A DNA stretch of 64,000 nt from Marinobacter salsuginis. Its GTDB lineage: Bacteria > Pseudomonadota > Gammaproteobacteria > Pseudomonadales > Oleiphilaceae. The stretch covers positions 1,364,001-1,428,000 of the forward strand of contig NZ_BGZH01000001.1 in assembly GCF_009617755.1 (NCBI RefSeq). Direction: 5' to 3'. Positions 57,671 to 64,000 of this stretch are shown here, in pieces (positions within the stretch are counted from its first letter, which is position 1; every line of letters begins with the position of its first letter). The notes beneath the pieces were generated by a model. It was not told the origin of the DNA and ran no database searches. It saw nothing but the letters and a program-made list of their open reading frames with translations. A program made the position numbers and the translations under genes.

Positions 57671-58004
57671 AATGCTCACCTCTATTGTCATGATTGTTAG
57701 CGCATTGCGGGTGAATCAACGACATTGCCGATAACCCAGTTCCCATCCTATCGGCCGGGGCAAGGGGCCAATATGGTACTTTGGAACTGTTTTGGTGCCT
57801 CCCTAGGTCGCAAAATCCGGGCGACGGAAGTGACTCCGGCCTGAAACGAAAAAAGGCCCTGGGAAGGGCCAAAAGAGAGTGACAGAAAAACCCGAACTCT
57901 CGTCAGAGAGCCGCCCCGGCCAAGCGCCGGGGAATGAAGGTGCACGTCCAATGTGCTGACTCACAGGCGGGCCCGTGTGGGAGGCCCGCTTACCGCTCAC
58001 AGAT
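57671..58004. other. Noncoding region between exaC and pqqA
   Basis: 334 bp without a gene. On the minus strand it holds an intrinsic terminator for the aldehyde dehydrogenase gene (GGCCC-TTCCCA-GGGCC then TTTTTT, 57849-57870) and two further GC stems (57914-57932 and 57967-57989). The pqqA promoter should lie at about 57690-57840; I see no confident -35/-10 pair there. Confidence 0.6.
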
Positions 58005-59525
58005 TCAGAAGAAACCCAGCGGGTTGGTGTCGTAGCTGACCAGCATGTTCTTGGTCTGCTGGTAGTGCTCGAGTGCCATCTTGTGGGTTTCACGGCCAAC
58101 ACCGGACTTCTTGTAACCACCGAAGGCGGCGTGGGCCGGGTAGGCGTGGTAGCAGTTCATCCATACACGACCGGCCTGGATGTTGCGGCCCATCCGATAC
58201 GCCAGGTTGGTGTCGCGGGTCCAGACGCCGGCACCCAGACCAAACTCGGTGTCGTTGGCGATGGCCAGGGCTTCTTCCTCGGTCTTGAAGGTGGTCACAC
58301 CCACCACCGGTCCGAAGATCTCTTCCTGGAACACACGCATCTTGTTGTCGCCCTTGAACAGTGTGGGCTGGATGTAGAAGCCATTGTTGAACTCTTCATC
58401 CAGATGCTCGCGGTCGCCACCGGTCAGTACTACAGCGCCCTCTTCCTTACCAATGGCCAGGTAGGACATGATCTTGTCGAACTGTTCCTTGGACGCCTGG
58501 GCGCCAACCTGAACATCGGTGTCCAGCGGGTTGCCGCGCTTGATCGACTTGGTGCGCTGTACCACCTTCTGCATGAACTCTTCGAACATGTCTTCCTGAA
58601 CCAGCGCACGTGACGGACAGGTGCACACTTCGCCCTGGTTGAAGAACGCCAACACCAGACCTTCCACGCACTTGTCGATGAATTCCGGCTCGGCCTTCAT
58701 CACATCAGAGAAGTAGATGTTCGGGGATTTGCCACCCAGCTCAACCGTGGACGGGATGATGTTTTCTGCCGCGCATTTGAGGATGTGGGAGCCAACCGGC
58801 GTGGAGCCAGTGAAGGCAATTTTGGCAATACGCTTGCTGGTGGCCAGGGCCTGGCCGGCCTCGATGCCGTAACCGTTGACGATGTTCAGCACGCCCGGCG
58901 GCAGCAGGTCGCCAATAATTTCCATCAGTACCAGGATGCTGGCCGGGGTCTGCTCGGCCGGCTTCAGCACGGTGCAGTTACCAGCCGCCAGGCAAGGGCC
59001 CAGTTTCCAGGCCGCCATCAGCAGCGGGAAGTTCCAGGGAATGATCTGACCAACAACGCCCAGGGGCTCGTGGAAATGGTACGCCACGGTGTTGTGGTCG
59101 ATCTCGCCCATATGGCCTTCCTGGGCACGGATACAACCGGCGAAGTACCGGAAGTGGTCGGCGGCCAGGGGAATGTCGGCGTTCAGGGTTTCACGAACCG
59201 CTTTGCCGTTATCCCAGGTTTCGGCAACCGCGAGCTTCTCGAGGTTGGCCTCGATGCGATCGGCAATCTTCAGCAGGATGTTGGAACGCTCGGTTGGTGA
59301 GGTCTTGCCCCATGCCGGCGCTGCCTTGTGCGCGGCATCGAGTGCGAGTTCGATGTCCTCAGCGCCGGAACGCGGAATTTCGCATATCACTTCGCCAGTC
59401 ACAGGGGTGATGTTCTCGAAATACTGGCCTTTTACCGGGGCAACCCACTCGCCACCGATGTAGTTCTCGTAACGGGATTTGAAAGAAACGACGGAGCCAT
59501 CCTTTCCTGGTTGTGCGTAGATCAT
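58005..59525 (-). CDS. exaC: NAD+-dependent aldehyde dehydrogenase, ExaC-like
   Basis: 506 residues. Oxidises acetaldehyde and similar aldehydes to acids. The general base Glu is in VELGGKSPN and the catalytic Cys in [27 protein letters not shown] and [13 protein letters not shown] [11 protein letters not shown] bind the cofactor. Position upstream of pqqA matches PA1984 (exaC), which clears acetaldehyde formed by the quinoprotein ethanol dehydrogenase. GAGG lies before the ATG. Monocistronic with its own terminator. Confidence 0.9.
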   Translation of the reverse strand: MIYAQPGKDGSVVSFKSRYENYIGGEWVAPVKGQYFENITPVTGEVICEIPRSGAEDIELALDAAHKAAPAWGKTSPTERSNILLKIADRIEANLEKLAVAETWDNGKAVRETLNADIPLAADHFRYFAGCIRAQEGHMGEIDHNTVAYHFHEPLGVVGQIIPWNFPLLMAAWKLGPCLAAGNCTVLKPAEQTPASILVLMEIIGDLLPPGVLNIVNGYGIEAGQALATSKRIAKIAFTGSTPVGSHILKCAAENIIPSTVELGGKSPNIYFSDVMKAEPEFIDKCVEGLVLAFFNQGEVCTCPSRALVQEDMFEEFMQKVVQRTKSIKRGNPLDTDVQVGAQASKEQFDKIMSYLAIGKEEGAVVLTGGDREHLDEEFNNGFYIQPTLFKGDNKMRVFQEEIFGPVVGVTTFKTEEEALAIANDTEFGLGAGVWTRDTNLAYRMGRNIQAGRVWMNCYHAYPAHAAFGGYKKSGVGRETHKMALEHYQQTKNMLVSYDTNPLGFF

Positions 59526-59734
59526 GATCTCGACCTCTTGTTGTGTTTGTCGCAGGGCAACGCGGCCTTTCGCGTTTACTCATTCAATGTAGACCTCAAT
59601 CTTCGAGGTTTGAATGATGCGATGGAGGCGAAAAACTCCTCCCTTGGTAGTAGATGGCTCGAAAGCCACGCCACCAGTGACCTGGCTCCGAAATCAAACT
59701 CCGAAAATAAACGCACGAAAAGCGCACTGATTGA

Positions 59735-59751
59735 TGCACCAAAAAAGTGCA
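59735..59751 (+). promoter_or_regulatory. Candidate NtrC-binding site upstream of the guanidine operon
   Basis: TGCACC-AAAAA-AGTGCA, one mismatch from the NtrC consensus TGCACC-N5-GGTGCA. It lies about 85 bp upstream of the sigma-54-like element, the range from which NtrC usually acts. The 540-bp gap 59526-60065 otherwise holds only the sigma-54-like element and riboswitch described next, plus an imperfect inverted repeat near 59581-59616 (CATTCAA/TTGAATG) closer to exaC. Confidence 0.6.
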
Positions 59752-59821
59752 CCCGCCCAGGCAGGAAGCACCTATACTCCACGCTCGGACCACGACCTCA
59801 ATGAAATCAAACAGTTGGCGA

Positions 59822-59838
59822 TTGGCATGGACTCTGCT
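59822..59838 (+). promoter_or_regulatory. Candidate sigma-54 promoter of the guanidine operon
   Basis: TTGGCATGGACTCTGCT has the invariant GG-N10-GC spacing (59824-59825 and 59836-59837) and partial agreement with TGGCAC-N5-TTGCT. It would start transcription about 55 nt before the riboswitch aptamer. Confidence 0.5.
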
Positions 59839-59904
59839 ATGGACAGAGTACGCAGCGAGACGTCGGTTACTGAAACCACAATCAAAGCGCCACAATCTGA
59901 CCAA

Positions 59905-60006
59905 TGGTCAACTAGGGTTCCGGTCTGCCAACAGTGAAAGCAGACGACTGGTCCGAGAGTTGACGACCTTTTCCAAGGTTACACGGCGGGACAAAAGCCC
60001 GGGAGG
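59905..60006 (+). ncRNA. Guanidine-I riboswitch (ykkC class)
   Basis: All hallmark blocks of the class are present in order: CTAGGGTTCCG (59912-59922), GACTGGTCCGAGAG (59945-59959, within the closing helix), and ACACGGCGGGACAAAAGCCC (59981-60000) followed by GGGAGG. GTCAAC (59907-59912) pairs with GTTGAC (59959-59964); GTCTGC pairs with GCAGAC around an 11-nt loop; ACCTT pairs with AAGGT. Guanidine binding stabilises the third domain and turns transcription on. Directly upstream of DUF1989 and carboxylase genes. Confidence 0.93.
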
Positions 60007-60038
60007 ATCGTTCAGTTACTGACGCCTCTCGCTTTTTT
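60000..60038 (+). terminator. Riboswitch-controlled intrinsic terminator
   Basis: CGGGAGG (60000-60006) pairs with CCTCTCG (60025-60031), extended by CGT/ACG and CAG/CTG inner pairs, followed by TTTTTT (60033-60038). The 5' arm shares bases with the aptamer's last helix, so ligand binding prevents the terminator. Confidence 0.85.
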
Positions 60039-60065
60039 GGATGCCCTAACCAGGAGGAAAAGGCC

Positions 60066-60806
60066 ATGTTGCAAACCGCAGCCTCCCCGTATGCAACACC
60101 CCTCTACGACGATCTGATTCCCGGCGGATCCCACTGGTCCTTTATCATGCGCCGCGGCCATGTGCTGCGCCTGATTGACGAAACCGGTGGCGCCAACGTC
60201 GGCATGTTGATGTACAACCCCGAGAACCCGCTCGAACGGTACAACATGCCGGATACCCTGAAGAACCAGCACACCTTTCTGCTCACCAAAGGCCATGTCT
60301 TGTTATCCGACATGGGTCGGGTGTTTGCCTCTATCATCCACGATGACCTCGGCTGGCACGATACGGTCGCCGGCACCTGCAATGCCGACCTGGTGGAACA
60401 GCGCTGGGGCAAAAAGACCTACCAGGAAGCCCACAACCACTACCACCGAAACGGGTTCAACAGCTTCCTGAACGAGCTTGCCAAGTACGGCCTGGGCAAG
60501 AAAGACCTGACCGCCAACCTGAACTGGTTCAGCAAGGTGAAGACCGATGACGACGGCAATATGACCTTCGCCGAGGGGCACTCCCACGCCGGCGCCACCG
60601 TCGACCTGCGCTTCGAGATGGACACCATCGTGGTACTGCACACCTGCCCGCACCCGATGAACCCGGCCAGCGAATACCCCAGCCATCCGCTGCGCTACCA
60701 GTTGTTCAAGGCAGCCCCGGTGACCGATGCCGATCCGTGCAAGATCTCGTCACCGGAGGCCACCCGGGCCTTTGCCAACACCGCGCTTTATCACCTGATG
60801 CAGTAA
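60066..60806 (+). CDS. cgdA: DUF1989 protein; carboxyguanidine deiminase subunit (urea carboxylase-associated protein 2 type)
   Basis: 246 residues. Often annotated urea amidolyase-associated protein. Paired DUF1989 proteins were shown elsewhere to be the two subunits (CgdA, CgdB) of a deiminase turning carboxyguanidine into allophanate and ammonia. Visible: [25 protein letters not shown]-type [19 protein letters not shown]-type [15 protein letters not shown] and HTCPHPMNP with likely metal-binding His/Cys. Starts after AGGAGG, 28 bp downstream of the riboswitch terminator. Which of the two genes is A and which B is a naming guess. Confidence 0.82.
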   Translation: MLQTAASPYATPLYDDLIPGGSHWSFIMRRGHVLRLIDETGGANVGMLMYNPENPLERYNMPDTLKNQHTFLLTKGHVLLSDMGRVFASIIHDDLGWHDTVAGTCNADLVEQRWGKKTYQEAHNHYHRNGFNSFLNELAKYGLGKKDLTANLNWFSKVKTDDDGNMTFAEGHSHAGATVDLRFEMDTIVVLHTCPHPMNPASEYPSHPLRYQLFKAAPVTDADPCKISSPEATRAFANTALYHLMQ

Positions 60807-60819
60807 TGGGAGGCCCGAT

Positions 60820-61458
60820 ATGATCAAGCAAAGCACTTTGAAGCCTGAGAACGCTGCCTTCCGCGAAACCGTCCCGGCGGGCGAGTATTTCCTGAAAGTG
60901 GTAAAAACCGGCGAAACCGTCCGCATTCTGGACCTGGAAGGCAACCAGGCCGCCGACACCCTGTTCTACAACGCCCACAACCCAACCGAACGCTATAGCG
61001 CCGTCGACACCATCCGCGAGCAGGGCAACGTGTACCTGACCGCCGGTTCGAAGCTGATGTCCTCGGAAAACAACGTGATGCTGGAAATCACCGCCGACAC
61101 CTGCGGCCGTCACGACACCCTGGGTGGCGCCTGTGCTGCCGAGAGCAACACCACGCGTTATGCCCTCGAGAAAAAGTGCATGCATGCCTGCCGGGACAGC
61201 TGGCTGGTGGCCGTCACCGAACACGAAGAACTGGGCATGACCAAGCGGGACATTACCCACAACATCAACTTCTTCATGAATGTGCCGGTCACGGCAGACG
61301 GCGGACTCACCTTCGCCGACGGGATTTCCGATGCCGGCAAATACGTGGAACTGGAAGCAAAGATGGACGTTCTGGTGATGATCTCCAACTGCCCGCAGCT
61401 CAACAATCCGTGCAACGGCTGGAACCCGACACCGATCGAGGTGCTGGTATGGAGCTGA
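60820..61458 (+). CDS. cgdB: DUF1989 protein; carboxyguanidine deiminase second subunit
   Basis: 212 residues, paralogous to the preceding gene and 13 bp after it. [36 protein letters not shown], split into core strands, [16 protein letters not shown] and [21 protein letters not shown] are the family core, ending [17 protein letters not shown]. Together with the first it should form the deiminase heteromer. It overlaps the carboxylase gene by 10 bp. Confidence 0.82.
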   Translation: MIKQSTLKPENAAFRETVPAGEYFLKVVKTGETVRILDLEGNQAADTLFYNAHNPTERYSAVDTIREQGNVYLTAGSKLMSSENNVMLEITADTCGRHDTLGGACAAESNTTRYALEKKCMHACRDSWLVAVTEHEELGMTKRDITHNINFFMNVPVTADGGLTFADGISDAGKYVELEAKMDVLVMISNCPQLNNPCNGWNPTPIEVLVWS

Positions 61459-64000
61459 GCGGCAGATTCTCAAAGGTTCTGATCGCCAACCGCGGCGCCA
61501 TCGCCTGCCGGGTTATTCGCACGCTGCGTGACATGGGGCTGACCTCGGTTGCCGTCTACGCCGAAGCGGATTCCGATTCGCTTCACGTGCGCCAGGCGGA
61601 CGAGGCCTATTCCCTGGGCGAGGGGCCAGCAGCGACCACCTACCTGGATCAGGACAAGCTGTTTGAAGTCATCCGTAAAAGTGGTGCCGGCGCCATTCAC
61701 CCTGGCTACGGCTTCCTCAGCGAGAATGCCGATTTTGCCCGGCGCTGCGACGCCGAGGGCGTGGTTTTCCTGGGCCCGACACCCGAGCAGATGGAGCAGT
61801 TCGGTCTCAAGCATACGGCCCGGTCGCTGGCCCAAAGCGCCGGCGTACCGCTGTTACCAGGCACCGAGTTGCTGACCAATCTGGAGGAAGCGCTTAAAGC
61901 CGCTGACACCATCGGCTACCCGGTGATGCTGAAAAGCACCGCCGGCGGCGGCGGTATCGGCATGTCCCGCTGCTACGGACCGGACGATCTGAGCAAGAGC
62001 TTTGAGTCGGTCCAGCGCCTGAGCCAGAACAACTTCAGCAACAGCGGCGTGTTCCTGGAAAAGTTCGTGGAACATGCCCGCCATGTGGAAGTGCAGCTCT
62101 TCGGCAATGGCGAAGGTCAGGTCCTGGCCCTGGGCGAGCGGGATTGCTCCGCCCAACGTCGCAATCAGAAGGTGATTGAAGAAGCTCCGGCACCCGGACT
62201 CACCGAGGACGTCCGCTCCCGCATGCACGCAACTGCCCGTCAGCTGGGCGAGAGCATTGCCTACCGCAGCGCTGGCACCGTTGAATTCATCTATGACCCG
62301 GACACCACCGAATTCTATTTCCTGGAAGTAAACACCCGCTTACAGGTGGAGCATGGTGTGACCGAGCAGGTGTATGGCGTGGACCTGGTTCGCTGGATGG
62401 TGGAACTGGGCGCCGGCACTCTGCCCGACCTTTCCGAACTGGGCAGCAAGCTTGTGCCTTCCGGCCACGCTATCCAGGCCCGGATCTATGCGGAAGACCC
62501 CAACAAGGATTTCCAGCCCGGGGCCGGTTTGCTCACCAATGTGGCCTGGCCCAACGAGGGTGGCCTGCGAATAGACACCTGGATCCAACCGGGTACGGAC
62601 GTCTCGCCGCTCTACGATCCCATGCTCGCCAAGGTGATCGTGCATGAGGCCGATCGCGAATCGGCCCGCCAGCGGCTGATGCAAGCCCTGGATAACAGCC
62701 AGCTCTATGGTATCGAGACCAATCTCAAGTATGTGCGCCAGGTTCTAGACGACCCACTCTTCGCCGAGGGGCGACTGTTCACCCGTACCCTGAACGAATT
62801 CCATTATCAGCCAGCCACGGTGGATGTGGTCAGCGGCGGCACTCTGACCACCGTTCAGGACTACCCCGGTCGCATCGGCTACTGGGAAGTCGGCGTGCCT
62901 CCGTCGGGTCCTTTCGACAGCTATTCCTTCCGTCTGGGTAACCGACTGCTGGGCAATCCCGAAGGGGCTCCGGGCCTGGAAATCACCCTTAAGGGACCCG
63001 TGCTCACGTTCAACCGCGCCACCCAGATTGCGCTGACGGGCGCCCAACTGGACGCGACCCTGAACGATGAACCGGTGGCGTTCTGGCAGGTGATCAACGT
63101 GCCCGCCGGCGCTACCCTGAAGCTGGGCGCCACCACGGCGGACGGCGCCCGGGCCTACGTATTGTTCCGCGGTGGACTGGACTGCCCTGAATACCTGACC
63201 TCCTGCAGCACCTTTACGCTTGGCCAGTTCGGCGGCCATTGCGGCCGCGCCCTGCGAGCGGGCGATGTGCTGGCCCTGGCGGATTGCGAGCGAACCGGCC
63301 TGACCGCCCTGCCTGCCGAACTGAAACCAACCATCGGCAAGACCTGGAAGCTTCACGTCACCTATGGGCCCCATGGCGCGCCGGATTACTTTACCGACGA
63401 AGACATCAATACCTTCTTCGCCAGCGACTGGGAGATCCACTACAACTCCAGCCGCACCGGCGTGCGGTTGATTGGCCCGAAACCCCAGTGGGCCCGCAGT
63501 GACGGTGGCGAAGCCGGCATGCACCCGTCCAACATCCACGATAACGCCTACGCTGTGGGCAGCGTGGACTTCACCGGCGATATGCCGGTTATTCTGGGGC
63601 CCGATGGCCCCAGTCTGGGCGGTTTTGTCTGCCCGGTAACCGTCATCAGCGCGGATCTCTGGAAGCTGGGCCAACTGAAGGCCGGGGACAAAGTTCAATT
63701 CGTTCCCGTAAGCCAGGATCAGGCCGTGGCCCTGCGCGAAGCGCTGGACGAATCCGTGGCAACACTGACCCCGGCGACAGCTCACATCACACCCATCAAG
63801 CCAACCACGCCGATCCTGGCGTCGCTCGGCACCGACGAACACGAGACCGGTGTAGTCTACCGGGCCGCCGGCGACAATTATGTGCTGGTGGAATACGGCC
63901 CTATGGAGCTGGATATCCGTCTGCGTTTCCGCGCCCATGCCCTGATGCTCTGGCTGCGCGAGCGGAATCACGATGCCATTCTGGAGCTGACACCCGGTAT
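61449..64000 (+). CDS. Biotin-dependent guanidine (urea-type) carboxylase, 3' end beyond window
   Basis: About 850 codons seen. Biotin carboxylase domain (1-450): [31 protein letters not shown], Gly-rich [25 protein letters not shown]. Then the carboxyltransferase part: KipA-like AHS2 (about 460-760, [48 protein letters not shown]) and the start of KipI-like AHS1 (about 795 on, [15 protein letters not shown]). The biotinyl domain is cut off. Databases usually call this urea carboxylase; the guanidine riboswitch and CgdAB partners make ATP-dependent carboxylation of guanidine to carboxyguanidine more likely. An allophanate hydrolase gene is expected beyond the edge. Confidence 0.9.
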   Translation, partial: MELSGRFSKVLIANRGAIACRVIRTLRDMGLTSVAVYAEADSDSLHVRQADEAYSLGEGPAATTYLDQDKLFEVIRKSGAGAIHPGYGFLSENADFARRCDAEGVVFLGPTPEQMEQFGLKHTARSLAQSAGVPLLPGTELLTNLEEALKAADTIGYPVMLKSTAGGGGIGMSRCYGPDDLSKSFESVQRLSQNNFSNSGVFLEKFVEHARHVEVQLFGNGEGQVLALGERDCSAQRRNQKVIEEAPAPGLTEDVRSRMHATARQLGESIAYRSAGTVEFIYDPDTTEFYFLEVNTRLQVEHGVTEQVYGVDLVRWMVELGAGTLPDLSELGSKLVPSGHAIQARIYAEDPNKDFQPGAGLLTNVAWPNEGGLRIDTWIQPGTDVSPLYDPMLAKVIVHEADRESARQRLMQALDNSQLYGIETNLKYVRQVLDDPLFAEGRLFTRTLNEFHYQPATVDVVSGGTLTTVQDYPGRIGYWEVGVPPSGPFDSYSFRLGNRLLGNPEGAPGLEITLKGPVLTFNRATQIALTGAQLDATLNDEPVAFWQVINVPAGATLKLGATTADGARAYVLFRGGLDCPEYLTSCSTFTLGQFGGHCGRALRAGDVLALADCERTGLTALPAELKPTIGKTWKLHVTYGPHGAPDYFTDEDINTFFASDWEIHYNSSRTGVRLIGPKPQWARSDGGEAGMHPSNIHDNAYAVGSVDFTGDMPVILGPDGPSLGGFVCPVTVISADLWKLGQLKAGDKVQFVPVSQDQAVALREALDESVATLTPATAHITPIKPTTPILASLGTDEHETGVVYRAAGDNYVLVEYGPMELDIRLRFRAHALMLWLRERNHDAILELTPG

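Noticed and set aside
59731..60022. Small rightward frames between exaC and the guanidine operon
   Set aside because: They run through the NtrC-like site and the riboswitch aptamer, whose conserved blocks explain the sequence better than coding.

Overview
The window reads as chromosomal DNA of a marine gammaproteobacterium, most likely Marinobacter. This is inferred from gene content and order only: grpE-dnaK-dnaJ-dapB-carAB-greA in one run, smpB near ssrA, a wax ester synthase/DGAT, several sodium-coupled transporters, malate:quinone oxidoreductase, and a Pseudomonas-type pqq-ercA-ercS block. Nearly all of it codes. I see no insertion sequence, integrase, prophage or CRISPR array. ftsH runs off the left edge and a biotin-dependent carboxylase runs off the right edge.

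Layout. 1-18 kb is housekeeping: ftsH, yhbY, greA, carB, carA, dapB, the heat-shock operon grpE-dnaK-dnaJ with a clear sigma-32 promoter, recN with two perfect tandem LexA boxes, then fur, bamE, rnfH, ratA, an SNF-type Na+ symporter and smpB. 18-31 kb holds a WS/DGAT acyltransferase, tmRNA (tag ANDENYALAA), a periplasmic binding protein, exoD, cheV, a lipoprotein, an uncharacterised three-gene operon (ATP-grasp ligase, papain-like protein, ThDP enzyme) and mqo. 31-42 kb has nhaD, a Ca2+/Na+ antiporter, an acyltransferase, sulfite dehydrogenase with its cytochrome, msrAB, chrA, a phosphoesterase, a CDP-archaeol-synthase-like protein and fumC.

41.7-49.6 kb is the region I find most interesting. 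A rightward regulatory operon (double-receiver protein, LuxR protein with a pseudo-receiver, membrane histidine kinase) converges on a leftward operon of CotH-like lipoprotein kinase, VTC-type polyphosphate polymerase, DUF4956 membrane protein and a porin O/P-type channel. Each operon is preceded by the same 17-bp palindrome, TGTARGA-N3-TCYTACA, centred about 42 bp upstream of a plausible start site. This suggests that the LuxR protein controls both.

49.6-59.5 kb is the PQQ locus, pqqA-B-C-D-E-H-ercA-ercS, with an aldehyde dehydrogenase upstream. It matches the PA1984-PA1992 order, but no quinoprotein dehydrogenase lies in the window. 59.5-64 kb is a guanidine assimilation operon: an NtrC-like site, a sigma-54-like promoter, a guanidine-I (ykkC) riboswitch with its terminator, two DUF1989 proteins (carboxyguanidine deiminase subunits) and a carboxylase that is probably a guanidine carboxylase rather than a urea carboxylase.
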